DNA of 64,000 nucleotides, from NCBI RefSeq assembly GCF_016801865.2, contig NC_068937.1, forward strand, positions 134,800,455 to 134,864,454. The letters run 5' to 3'. This DNA comes from Culex pipiens pallens (lineage: Eukaryota > Arthropoda > Insecta > Diptera > Culicidae). The notes beneath the pieces were generated by a model. That model was not told the DNA's origin. It was given only the letters and a program-made list of their open reading frames with translations, and made no database searches. Positions 10,561 through 23,036 of this stretch are shown in pieces (the stretch's first letter is position 1; each line of letters begins with the position of its first letter). The translations under genes were made by a program, and so were the position numbers.

Positions 10561-13072
10561 CAGTCGACCTTGACCGCATCCTCTACTGAAAGTGCATTGC
10601 GTGTACTTGCTTCTTAAAGGAGGTCACTATCGGCACACACCACTTTCTTCTAATCTCGCGCGCCAAACGACGTGCCAGAGACGTCAAGAACGGGAAGTTC
10701 ACAAGTTCATCAAATCCGTTGGCAGCAACAGTATACGCGTGACATAAACAGCCGATTGCATCACTTCTGCACAATTCTAGACGACGGCGATCTAAATTCA
10801 TTCATCACACTTTCACCGCACTTGGGGATTGTGGTGCATTCGTTTGAAGAATCTGCGTTACTTACAGAGTTTTCAGTGAAAATGACAGTTTCTAAACTAT
10901 AAAATAAATACTTTCAGTTTGAAGTCGAATCTCAAGTTTTTAAACTATTTAATTACTACAATACCAACAAAACTTGAGAAAGTACAACAAGTTACAACCA
11001 ATGCTAGGGTAGATTGCCCAAACGAGCCTAGCACTAGAATACTGACTGCTCGCTGATAAGGGTTAAAGAAAGAGCAGTCTTCTCGAAAAAAAAGAGGAGA
11101 TTGTATTGTTTGTTTTGAAAAGAAACTGCCACGCATGTATGCAGAGCACATTTCCTGTCGCCTCTCAATTGTCGACATTGTCGGCCGGGAATTGCCGGCT
11201 TTGTTGGTAAACAGTAGTGGCTCGCTACGACAAACTTTCGCCAGCTGATGGATGATCTTGACTCGAGGTCAGCTATTCTTGGACTTGCTGGAAATGTTTT
11301 GCCGTCTTGATTTGCAGAAATGAGCCGCAGAAATGTTTAGATGAGGTTAGTCCTGCACTGATGATGACTAATCTGTAATTAGATTTGCCCTTTCAATTAC
11401 TATTCAAATATATTAGAGTTTTGGATTTTTTTACTTCTCTAGTTAAGTTAGTTCACAGATGGTAGCATAATTTGAGGACAAAATCTACGGCAACTACCTG
11501 TCATTTATCAAATTCCAACATCCCACAACAACTTTCCCAAGATTCCACAAGTTCATTTCCCGTAAAAATTTCAAAACTTTAAACGGCCGACAGGAAGCGA
11601 TCAGCCCCATAATCCTCAGGTCAATCGGCAATCCTTCCCAGCTGATTTTCACACGTTTTCAAAGGACTTGTCCTCCTAAGTTATGTCATAATTCACACCA
11701 TTTTGCCCCGAATCCGAGCAAATACTTCCACAAACTTAAAAAAATGGCTAAGCGGAAGCGGTCATGGGATCTGGAGATCCAAGGCTCAATCTTCCTGTTA
11801 TTTTATATTGTTATTGATCTTCATCCGAGGGATCGATCTCAACGGGGTTCTCAGCCCTGATTTATGGAATTATTACATCGTCAACGAACCTTGGCGGATT
11901 CCAAGGACGAACTCACCAAAGGCCGAAAGGCCGCCAAACCTTTAAAATTGCTGCAAATATAAAAGAAATTGGACCAGGATCGCCTTTGTGATTCTTCCTG
12001 CGATCGATCCTTCTTTTTTCTCGATCGCAACGGCGAGGGTGTATTTTAAAGTTTAAATCCCTTTTTTGCTGAAGGGCAGGTACCAGCCGGGAACCTGTGC
12101 CCTCGTCACTTTGCACAATAAGCGGATTAGGACCTCTTGCGATTTTGACCTACCGGTGTCAGTCAATTCTTGAAAATTTTCCAGAGAAAATATCCTTCGA
12201 CTAGGAGAGTTATCTGCGGTAGACTATCGCTCGTTTTGCGGGAGGTTCTGCACAAAACCCGGGGGTACAAATTTTTGCCAATAAAAGAGGTGTAGCTTTG
12301 TTTGGTCAACAATGGGACAACAGTTTTGACCCACAATGACCTAGGAACCTGCCGCCGCAGGACCTGCGCAATCTAGCGGAGTTTCATATTCCGGGAAGAT
12401 TCCTAACCTCAAAAACCTCTCCTTGCCTAAAACATATGGGACACATATGCCTCAGTGACAATGGAAGGGATTACCGGCAGTGTCGATTGTCCTCAAGTGG
12501 ACGAGGACACTCACAAAAGAGAAGCTGGGCATTGCGAGGGCGGCGCCGGTGCCCTTCGGGGTTATCCTTTCGGGTCGCGAATCTTCTGGACTCTGGCTAA
12601 GCACGATCGATCGATGTACTCACCTGTCAAAAGAAAGGAAACAAAGGAATAACAAAACGTTAGTTAAGGGGATTTAAATTAACGCAGGAATTGTGGTGGT
12701 TTTTTGTTTTGGGAGAATGGAAAAAGGGGAATTTTTGTTCTTCAGCTTTGTTGAAGACAGAAACGGCTTAAATCCTTCCACAAAAAAGGGGTTTCGTTTT
12801 TTAGAAGATAGTTCAGAAGATGGGATTAGCTGTTGCGATGATCGATAAGATCTCTGAGCTGGGAGTTACTGAGCTTGAGAAATCTGCTTTGTTCTTCTTG
12901 GGTGGAATCTTGATTTTTTCTTTCAACAAAAAGGCTTGAAAACGAAGTTCTATTATCCAATGTTCTTCAAATAATGTTCTGACAATTTGGGAATACACCT
13001 AAAGCAATCAGTCCGAATTAAGCATCCTGGAAGAACTTGTTATTAGATTACACCACAATTCCATTCATGTTA
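10561..13072. other. Non-coding stretch, no gene seen
   Basis: Mixed-composition sequence with no supported gene or RNA. On the minus strand near 12610-12640, a pyrimidine tract ending in GACAG abuts GTGAGTACAT, which resembles the donor motifs of the 30-38 kb modules. I do not claim an exon here. Confidence 0.5.
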
Positions 13073-13240
13073 ATATTAATGGCTGAAATACAAATGATTA
13101 TCCCTGGAATGTATAACCTTCAATAAAGCTAGGCCAAGCCTACTGCACTGCATTAAGCCCAAAGAGGATTCTGTGAACAGAACTCATTTCACAGAATCTA
13201 TTGGGAGGAAAGGATGCGTGGACATACCGTACCTAATATT
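13073..13240 (-). repeat. Dispersed repeat, copy 2 (inverse of 3432-3600)
   Basis: Read on the minus strand this carries the same ordered blocks as 3432-3600, including CGGTATGTCCACGCATCCTT and TTAATGCAGTGCAGTAGGC. No coding potential. Confidence 0.6.
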
Positions 13241-15790
13241 CCGGGTTCTCATCGTCTAACAGCAAAGGCACTTAACTTTTGTAAAGATTTTGTAATACAT
13301 TTCAATTAATAAAAAAATGCTTAAAATCAGTTTTATTATTGGTATTATTTGGATCATTGAGAAAGGTTTCAAAAAGAGTAGAAAACATCTGGTTTGAAAC
13401 CATTTTTTCACCAAGATTTATGTGTTCTAGGAAAACTTATCCTTAGAACCACATATAACGACACTCGACAGCAACTTGAGCCTCCTCGGAAAATCCCAAA
13501 CTTTTTCCCACAACTTCCTGAGAGTCCAGCAGCTTCCCGATTCAACTTGAGGTTCGCAAACCTAACATTATTTCCCATCATCATAACTGTCACACTGACG
13601 ATGGTCCCGTTCGGTCAACTTCCCATAACGGGTCTCTCGACCGTTCTGTGGACCGTTTTGGACCGATCAAGTCCAGTTTGCACAGTTTGTGTCGTCTTAG
13701 CCACAAGAGGAACTCTCAAATTACGCTGAGTGCGTTGACAAACACGCATCGGGACTAACCATACTTAAGTCGCCGGAGTTGTGCTAAACTGAACCAGAAC
13801 ATAACTTGGAACAAGAGTTCGAGAGGACGGAGAAAAAACGTCAAACAAGTCGTTGAAGACAGGTTCGACTTGCCCGAGATCGATCTCACTCGTAAGTCAG
13901 CCTTACCTTAAGTCGTTCTTCCAGAGCCCAGTGCCCAGAAAGGTAAACACAGAAATAAACACAGTGTTTTGTGCTATTTGTTCTCGGGCGACCACAACTT
14001 GTGCAAACATGCAGAAAAATTAAGGCAGGCACTTTGCCTTATTTCCTCATCAATTTCCCATCTCGCTGAGCGGAGTTGTGCTGTGCTGTTTAGGTGTGTC
14101 GGCATCCGAGGAGGAAACCTTTTGTCTTGGCCCCGTTTGCTTCCTTGTTTTGATTCGGGATTAGGGATCCTTTTTCGGACGTCTTCCTGGCTTGCCAAAA
14201 AAGAAAACGGGAGGACTTCCTTCCGAGAGCAACGCAGAGAGTGGGAGTAGCGTAACGAATGTTTAAAGTAAGAAATGCATTTTTGTGAGTCCCAATTAGG
14301 CTGAATGACTTGTGCAAATATTTTAGTTTAGCTTGCCGGGGATGTTTTTCTAAGGAAGCAAACTTACAATTAGGTGTTGAGATTTTGAGGTTTTTGAGGG
14401 AGAATAATAGCTGCTCTCTGACTTGGATGGATTTATCCTGTCCTTGAAAAAGGATGCTAATTACCAATCGGTGAAGGTATAATTGAAAACGCCAGCCGCC
14501 AATTATCGCGTCTGATTTTATGAAAAAAATGTGATGAAAACTTTTTTTTTCAATTATTGATAGTTCTGGAGTTTTTTTTTAAATGATCCATTGAACCAAT
14601 TATTCACTTTTTATTATAAGTTTGCAATAAAAAAAACTGTTACAAACCAAATATATGAGAAGTTCACGATTATTTGACAACCATATTGCAAAAATACATT
14701 TTTGAAAATATGCAATTTTGTGAAAATTTTGAGTGTTTTCTATAAAATTGCGATTACTATCGACATCTTTGTGAAATTCCCGATCATTGCATATTACAAA
14801 ATCAACAAAATTGACATTACTCTTAAAATCAATGAGAAACATCCGAACATTTAATACCCACATTGCAAAAAACATAAAAATTTAGTTTTTTTTCATAATA
14901 TCTAGACTAAGTTCTTTTAAAAATGTGCAATATCCATTAAAAATTTCCAATCAGTTACAAACAACAAATTTGAGTATTTTTGTTGAGAACATTTACAAGT
15001 ATTCAAAAAATGCTATTTCTATTAAAATGTATAAGAAACTCCTGATTATTTTATATCTAATAAAATATTTTTTTTAATAAATTTAACATTTTCAATGAAA
15101 AAACTTGTACAATCATGTAAACTGTTTTGAATACATTGCACTGTACATATTTACGTATTTAAAGTCAAACATTTTAATTATTTTACAAATTTTGAATTTA
15201 GGATCATAGAAATAATATATTTCCATAAATAAATTGATACTTTGCAAATTTTTGATAGTAGCATAACTGTTATTGTTTGTGATACTTTCTGCCTAAATAA
15301 AATAATATAATAAAAAATATGTTTTGAAAAACTAAAAATTTAATAAAATTGTTATTAAAGTTTTGTTTTTTGATTATTATTACAGGCAAAAACCTATTGA
15401 TATATCCATATAAAGCCCATACATTTATCCTATAAGGCTCTACTGAGTGAGGATGATTACAATCGAGTTTTACAACGAACTGTATGCAATATTTTCAGTA
15501 AATATAGAAAAAAAAACACACCGCCATCAAGATTAGTATTAAAAATCAAAAATATATCGAAAAAAACACACCGCCAGCAAGATTAGTACAAAAAATCAAT
15601 ACATTATATTTTTGGTTTATCAAAAACAGGCTGTAGGTAATTCCATAACTGTAGAAAAAATCTCGAAAACTCTGCATTTTTGCATATTTTTCACCAATAC
15701 AAACTTAAATGCCCAATGACTCTAATTCATGACTGATTTTTTTTTTCAAAATTGACACTGATGCCAAGTCTAGCCTGAAGAATCTGTAAA
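13241..15790. other. Non-coding stretch; very AT-rich from 14500
   Basis: 13241-14500 is mixed sequence with no supported frame. 14500-15790 is strongly AT-rich. A tandem duplication of about 50 bp occurs at 15506-15600, with CACACCGCCATCAAGATTAG and CACACCGCCAGCAAGATTAG as the two copies. Confidence 0.5.
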
Positions 15791-15797
15791 TCGTTTT

Positions 15798-16989
15798 GCC
15801 TTCCTCACTGAGGTAAGGCTATAATCCTGCTCGAAAAATGAACTTTTGAAAAACAGCTCGTAGACCTATGTTGATGTATACCTATCGACTCAGAATCCAA
15901 AACTGAACAAATGTGTGTGTGTGTGTGTGTGTATGTGTGTGAGTCAAACAAGTTGCATTCGATCCGTTTTGGTGCCCCATACTGCGCTATTGAATTGTTT
16001 TAAGATCCGATAAGTAGTTCAAAAGTTACGTATGAAAAAGTGTCAGAGTTGACACTTTGAGTCACTTATCTATATGAAAACTATGTCCGGATTCATCATC
16101 CGACCCATCGTTGATTAGGTAATCAAAAGACCTTTCTAATGAGTCCAAAACATTGAAGATCTGGCAACCCTGTCTCAAGTTATGACCACTTAAGTGATCT
16201 TTTTTGAAGCCGGATCTCACTTAAATGCATGTAAACTATGTCCGGATCCATCTATGTTTTTCGTTGGTTAGGTAATCGAAAGACCTTTGCAATGAGTCCA
16301 AAACATTGCAGTTCTGGCAACCCTGTCTCAAGTTATGCCCACTTAAGTGGTATTTATGTACTTTTCTTAAGCCGGACCTCATATAAATGTATGTAAACTA
16401 TGTCCGTATCCACCTTCCGATCCATCGTTAGTTAGGTAATCAAAAGACCTTTCCAACGAGTCCAAAACATTTAACATTTGGCAACCCTGTCTCAAGATAC
16501 GACCACTTAAGTGATTTTTATGCACTTTTTGTGATGCCGGATCTCACTTAAATGCATGTAAGCTATGTCCGGATCCATCATCCAACCCATCGTTGGTTAG
16601 GTAATCAAATGACCTTTGCAATGAGTCCAAAACATTGAAGACCCTGTCTCAAGTTAAGACCACTTAAGTGATATTTATGCACTTTTTTGAAGCCGGATCT
16701 CACTTATCTGTATGAAAACTATATCCGGATCTATCATCTTACCTATCCTTGGAAAGGCAATCAAAAGATCTTTCAGACGAGTCTGAATTATTGACGATCT
16801 GGCAACCCTGTATCAAGTTATGACCACTTAAAGATATTTATTAACATGAGTTCAAAACATTGAAGATCTGGCAACGCTCAGTTTCACGTTTTGACCGCTT
16901 AAGTGACATTTGTATTTTTTTTTTATTGAGAAATAGATGGAATCATGGAATCATCATATCACCAAATGTTGGTAAAAAGTGAGGAAGGC
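15798..16989. mobile_element. Element with 12-bp inverted ends and internal tandem repeats
   Basis: GCCTTCCTCACT at 15798-15809 is the exact inverse of AGTGAGGAAGGC at 16978-16989. Inside lie a GT dinucleotide run (about 15914-15942) and five or six tandem units of about 160 bp. There is no transposase frame. Just beyond the right end is a small hairpin, CCACATAGGTGG. The class is uncertain: a MITE-like non-autonomous element is most likely. Confidence 0.6.
16026..16910. repeat. Tandem repeat of about 155-165 bp, five to six units
   Basis: CTATGTCCGGAT or a one-base variant occurs at 16081, 16236, 16398, 16563 and 16719. Each unit also carries GGTAATCAAAAGACCTTT, GAGTCCAAAACATT, CTGGCAACCCTGTCTCAAG and a CACTTAAGTG palindrome. 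Units differ by substitutions and small indels, so the array is old. Confidence 0.85.
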
Positions 16990-16994
16990 TCCAA

Positions 16995-18679
16995 CCACAT
17001 AGGTGGATTAAGTTAGTTTGTCAAAAACGTACCAAGGAATTCGAAAACTTTGTTCGTGGTTCTTATTTTCGTGAGCGCTTGCTCAAGATTTTCGGAACTC
17101 ATTTTTCTCCGTGTTGGCGGTTGACTTGAACAAATCTAACACAAAATAGCGCCTTCGCAAATGGATTCACTAGTTGGGAAACGATTCTGGGTGGCAAATA
17201 AAAAAAAAAATGAGTAAATTTCGTACAAAAAAAGTTGGCGCCTATTCGAGGTCCTAACATAATTTTTACTACCCCAACGACCTCCAAACGAATACCTGCG
17301 CCCATGCAAAGGTACAAACTTCACTGCGTGACCTAGATATTGGAACCCCTTAAAAATCTCCACAGGAAACAAAGGACCACCACCCACCAAGCCTTCATTA
17401 GCGCCAGGACCATTCGAGGCCCCGGAAGCCCCGCAGTCCAAAGTGTGTAATTGAACTAATTTTTCTTTTCGAATCTCTCGAAAATCTAGCAAAAGTAGAG
17501 CGGCAACATGTGCAGCAAAAAGGAACGGAACCCACAGTGGGACTCTATTCAAATATTTTGAGAAATTAATGAAATTAATAACCGCGCGCCTTTGCCTTAG
17601 TTCCCGAAAAAAATACAGGAAAAGAAGGAAGCACCGAGCGCGCGGAACTAACCGAGGGATGTTTTCTCAGCCTCGAGATGCTCCTACTCGTGTGAATTAT
17701 GGCCAGAGTTTGGAAATCTTCAACAATTGTTTAGCTATAATTTACAAGTCATATGGCTCAGCCAACAGCAAACAGGATCAGGTTCTGAGGGAAAACGGAC
17801 ACACACCGAAAAAAAACGGACCTCCTCTGCAGGGACGTTTTGACCCGCCGCCGCGGAGGGGGTCCACACAGGGTCCATGGGTATTGTTGTTCCCATTTTC
17901 CCATTACTCGGACCTTTTTTCGCCACAGTTCGCCTCTCGCACAAAGAAACCACTTGAGAAATCCATAGCAGCTCGCTGGACGCTGGACGACGAACGACTT
18001 CAGCTTGCACAAATTCCCACGCAGTACGAGTCTTCGGGGTCTTCGGGAATGCACTTGCGCACAGGCGTGAAAAGGTCCTTCTTCTCTGGACGGAGAAGCA
18101 GCAGTCTTCGTAATTGCAGACCAGTGATAGTGCAACTTTCGTCCTCGGCCCGAGCGTGATATGAGATTGCAATATCATTTCTTTTCAGAGTTATGAAGTT
18201 GATCAGGCGTGAAGATGCGGCCGACTCCGGAGAAGGTCCTTGATAGGGAGAGCGAGACGTGTCAGGTTTCAATATCTCGAAAATCAATCGAGATCAGATC
18301 GTTTTTTTCGATAAGTGCTTCAAGCGGTCTTGTCAAGAAGTTCATTGGGATTCAATGAATCTTCAATATTTTGGGTGAGCAGCAAGAGAGAGAGAGAGAG
18401 ATCTACGTTGCGTAATGGGATCCTTTCCAGGAATGATGATTCGAGCCAAAGATCTCGATGCCTCCGGTTATGATTCCCACGGGTGCAGCCAAGCCGATGG
18501 CGCTAATCTGAGAATGAAATCAACTTAATCAAAACTGGAACTGTGTACGAAAGGTAACGGAAACTTCGAATGGAGCCTAGATTTTCTTAAATTACGTTAT
18601 GTTTATTGTAGTTTGGTAGTAGCTGTATTTTATTTTTTGTCGTATTCCTTTATTTAACATTTTTGTTTTTTTTGCATTT
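16995..18679. other. Non-coding stretch, no gene seen
   Basis: Open frames at 17136-17552 and 17569-18178 overlap on both strands and show no domain, splice or start signals I trust. A short AG run lies at about 18385-18400. Confidence 0.5.
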
Positions 18680-19104
18680 AAGTATTTTAGTATTTTAGTA
18701 TTTTAGTATTTTGATATTTTAGTATTTTGATATTTTAGTATTTTAGTATTTTAGTATTTTAGTATTTTAGTATTTTAGTATTTTAGTATTTTAGTATTTT
18801 AGTATTTTAGTATTTTAGTATTTTAGTATTTTAGTATTTTAGTATTTTAGTATTTTAGTATTTTAGTATTTTAGTATTTTAGTATTTTAGTATTTTAGTA
18901 TTTTAGTATTTTAGTATTTTAGTATTTTAGTATTTTAGTATTTTAGTATTTTAGTATTTTAGTATTTTAGTATTTTAGTATTTTAGTATTTTAGTATTTT
19001 AGTATTTTAGTATTTTAGTATTTTAGTATTTTAGTATTTTAGTATTTTAGTATTTTAGTATTTTAGTATTTTAGTATTTTAGTATTTTAGTATTTTAGTA
19101 TTTC
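18680..19104. repeat. 8-bp simple array (AGTATTTT)n
   Basis: About 53 near-perfect tandem units, with two GATATTTT variants near the left end. Stop codons occur in every unit, so there is no array ORF. Confidence 0.97.
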
Positions 19105-19405
19105 AGTATCACTCTAGCTTCAATAAATCAATTTGATTTTGATTTGATTTTTTTAGCTTCAATCGCAAAGTCGGAAGCAGCTTCAAGAACATTCACAATC
19201 TTATAGTATTTTTTTTTCCAAGAAATGATAACACAACATCGAGCGGACAATCTGCGTCCATGCTCGAAATACATTTGATGACCGTATTGAATAGAATTTC
19301 AAGAATGATGAATTATGTGCTTTTGAAAAAAAAAGCAAATGTTTTCCGAAAACAAATCATGAAAATTCCTGGACAACAACACAAATTATGGTCAATACTT
19401 ATGTT

Positions 19406-19640
19406 GAGCATGAGCATGAGCATGGACATGAGAGATCACTCATGGTTGCCCTTCCGTTGCTGAACAGTACTACTGATTATAGGCTTCGACGATTTAATGG
19501 TGTTTCCCTTATCAACAGCATGTATGGATGCTCTGAAAAGATAAAACACCGTGATTGCTGAAGCTAGATCAGTTGCGAATAGGTAACAGTCATTGGCCAT
19601 CAACGGCGCCCGCCATGTCAGTTTGTAGATCTCGATTTTA
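19406..19640 (+). mobile_element. GAGCATG-family retroposon-like element, copy 3 (partial)
   Basis: It begins with GAGCATGAGCATGAGCATG after TT, as in copies 1 and 2, and follows them through CCGTTGCTGAACAG, TTTCCCTTATCAACAGCATG and CGGCGCCCGCCATGTCAG, with more substitutions. Similarity stops near 19640 and there is no minisatellite. It is closest to the second, tandem half of the copy at 51024-51420. The right boundary and target duplication are not clear. Confidence 0.75.
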
Positions 19641-21256
19641 AGGAATGGGAATGCTGATATTTGTTTCGTCAATACACATATTCCAAAATCTTTTGGACGA
19701 AACTCGCTCGAAGGATGTATTCGCAATTCTGACACAAGCAACGACAATACTTTTTGCCCAAAAACACATTCGGCAATGTATTACTTGGTGCGTGTCCTAT
19801 GAATTACATCCTTGACAGTGATACAACTGTGAAATAAAATACTCTCAAACTGATGTATACCACACGCATTATTTCTTCACATACGTAATTAGTAGAGTTG
19901 CCATTCCAATCCTTACAGCCAATTTGAGAAATTTTATCACACCTCATCAAACCAAATTCAAATCTCGCCAAAGAAAAACGCAGAAACGACCGTTACAGTC
20001 CTGTTACTTTGGGCGCGCGCTTTTTCTGCATACCAACCAACTCCAGATCGCCAACCGAAACCACCACCACCACAAACTGGCCCCACTCCAGAAGGGCTTC
20101 TTCCCGTTGTTGTCGGTCGCGTTCTGCCGCCGCCAACGACTTTGTTGGTCTTCATCCTTCCTTCTCTCGAGACCGTGATTCTCCGACGACGACGACCCGC
20201 GCGCCATCTATCCCTTTCGATCCTACGGGAACTCCTCGCGCTCTTTCCTGCCATCTCTTTCTGGGCTCAGTTTTCTAAATATTTATGCCTTTTCGGACCT
20301 TATCGTTCTGTAGAGTTCTGGATGACTCGTGGTAGTGTCGCGACGAGTTCTGAACAAGTGTGTCCTGCAAGGTCTCGGACGAGGTTTAGTTCTCGAAGTT
20401 CTAGATCAGGCAAAAACACCGAGAACTTCTGCATCGCTGCATTGTTCCGAATTCCTCGGGCTGCTTCAAAGGTGGAGCCCAGCACCACCGCGGCGAAGAA
20501 GCCCGCCAAGGCTCCCCAACGGTCAAAATCAGGTTTCCAACGGTCAAAAACGGCCGCGCACGCGGAGAAAGAAGGAAATGGAGAACTGCCCCCCCTCCTT
20601 CAACGACTGACCTCCCAGCCAGCACTCGCCACTTCTTGAGCCTTCGACGCAGAGGAATCAATTTAAAAAACGAATCTGGCCATTAAGTTGGCAGTCTCTC
20701 AGCTCTCTCTCTCTCTCGGGGCGCAGAACCGTGAAAGAGAAAAGTTTTATTTTTTAAATAGAAATTAGTTGCTTCGACGAGGGCAGTTTGACGAGTTCTA
20801 ATCAGTATGCTGGTCCTGGTCGTAGACTCAAGATAAAGACTTTTCGGAATGGCTGTCGCTGGAATGACAAGCAGGGACATTAAGCGATTCTCGGTGCGTG
20901 AATGTGTCGTAATTTGGAGGAATTTGATGGTCTGGATGTCCGACAGACTTATAAGGGACGGTACGTAACTGGAATAGGCAATTGTCCAAGCACTACGCAT
21001 AATTCTCGACGATGAACTTGAGAAACATATGTTCGAGGAGGATTTTGCGAAAAATAAGCTCAGGTGATATTTAAATTTGACAAATGCTAATAGCTCAATT
21101 TTGCTTTTCAAATTTTATTACATTTTGATGGAAAGCAAAAGTATCAAGCTGGAAAGAGTCGTAAACGACACCCAAGAATTTCAGACTATTTTCAGGATTA
21201 TAAGAAATACCGCTCTGTAAAACTATATGAAAAATATATTTGCATAAATTCTTTGA
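19641..21256. other. Non-coding stretch, no gene seen
   Basis: A GC-rich patch at 20000-20640 keeps frames open on both strands, which reduces the value of any single frame. None shows a domain I recognise. A CT dinucleotide run lies near 20700-20716. Confidence 0.5.
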
Positions 21257-21447
21257 TAAAATCGCATGCAAAAGCATGCACATCACCTTCGTCAAAAAAG
21301 ACACTTAATACACACTGCATGTACAATTTTTGTAAACAAAAAAAAAGTTGCAACCGACGGGAACCAACCCCAGCACCAACAGTACGGACTGGCGCCTTAG
21401 CCCGCTCGGCTATCAGACCGATGAAGAATTGAAAGGATAAACGCATA
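21257..21447 (-). mobile_element. tRNA-derived SINE, copy 2
   Basis: Minus-strand counterpart of 1238-1432: TAGCCGAGCGGGCTAAGGCG (A box), GCCAGTCCGTACTG, then the T-arm-like GGTTGGTTCCCGTCGG and the shared tail TTTTTTGACGAAGGTGATGT. The B box is altered compared with copy 1. The agreement across the tRNA-like head and the unrelated tail defines the family. Confidence 0.75.
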
Positions 21448-23003
21448 TATGAGCTTGACATTTCGGTCAAGTAGGTTTCCCATACTGGTGGGCTACATAT
21501 TTCAGGGTGTAATATTACATAGAATTTCATAAAATAATGCAAAATTTATTTTACGCCCAGCAGCTGGATTACTACTTTTTTTGCTGTGTGTAATAATGTG
21601 TAGATTTAGTTTTTTGTCCCCGTTCTCTCGAGATCGAACAGAGACGAAGGACAAAACTTTAAATAAAATTTGTACTAGCCTTAGTAAAGCTTTAAATTTC
21701 TATTTTTTTGCAAATAGAACTATTTCAGGAGCAAACCCACATCCGCGAGCGTTAATCTTCACCACCAATCTTGTCATTGGTACCTGACACTAATGGCAAA
21801 GAGCACATTACTTCGTGTTGTGAGAAACAGCCCCAGGCTCCTCGAGCCAGTCGTCAATGGCTCCTTAACGCGAATTTGTGTCGTGTGGCCACAACCAATT
21901 CATCAACACCTCGCCGGGCTCATCTTCTCTTCGTCTTCCTCGTTGTATTTATTTGGTCAATAATTGATATTTAGCGGGTCATAAAGCGTCCGGCGGACGC
22001 AATAATTTGATCTCATGTAGTTAGCGCGGGGGGAGCGAAGGAGGTAATTGCCAAGAATTGACGTCCTTTGGAGAGATGCCGCCCTCAAAGTCGCGGAGAA
22101 AAGAACGAAAATTCCCCCCGTCCAAAAGGTTCAGCGACCTCCCTCCGAAGGAGACCTCACAGTATTTACGAGCCCCGGCTGAGGACGCGAACTTGAGAAA
22201 TTTGGCTAGATTTTTACGACGACCTGCCTGCGTGTTGCCGGTGATGAAGATCTACATTTTTCGACAACATGTTCTAGTGGCGATCCATCCATTAATCTTC
22301 TTAACGCTGTACGTATAGCTGCCCCGCGAAGAACTCGGCGTTCTCGTACTAGAAGAAGGTGAGATTGAATTCCTTGTTTGGCGTTACGAGGGTTCCAGAC
22401 CTTGGTCGTCGTGAGGTCATTAGAGTTTGTTATTCTTGGACCGGGCGCGAGCGATCGCAATCAGGCCACGCAAGATGTGGCCACGAGCCACGACGTGTTG
22501 TGAAGAAAGTCGTGACTTGAAACGCTGATCTTCTTAGGCTCGCGATTCTTGTAGGGCTGCTGCTCCTAATGAATTACGTGGATTCGTGGACCCCACGGAA
22601 CTCCATGGATCCCCACGATTTGGATGAGTGGACAGATTTTGTTTTCTTTCTCGGGGAGCCTCAACCATTTAGCAGAGGTTAATTATAACTCCCTCCGTCT
22701 CGGGGATGACTTGGGGCTTTTGTGTTCGATCTTTGATCCGATCCCCACCATGCGAGAACTCAATCAACATACAATGTAACACTGTTCAAACTGTTTGACC
22801 TGCGATGTTTGTCAGCGGCAAATAATTGAACATTTATTGACAAATTGAGACGCAAAGCCGGTTTATCGTCGCATTTTTGCTGAAAAGGTCCGATTTCCTG
22901 CCTTGCTATCAGCGCGGGCATGATGGTTCTCGCGATCTGACGCCGTCTGACCAGTTTGGAAAGCGCGCGAACGGTTGGGAACAAGATTCTGACATGGACG
23001 ATA
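21448..23003. other. Non-coding stretch up to the LINE
   Basis: Mixed sequence, GC-rich in 22030-22700. No supported gene. It ends at the 12-bp target duplication of the LINE (23004-23015). Confidence 0.5.
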
Positions 23004-23036
23004 TCCAACAGCTACATACATACCATACCAATCAGC

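Noticed and set aside
15798..17020. Helitron with a 3' hairpin (CCACATAGGTGG)
   Set aside because: No TC start and no CTRR end at the right distance; the exact 12-bp inverted ends favour a TIR-type element.
17569..18178. 196-codon plus-strand frame
   Set aside because: Equally long frames lie opposite it; composition is basic and uneven, with no recognised motif.
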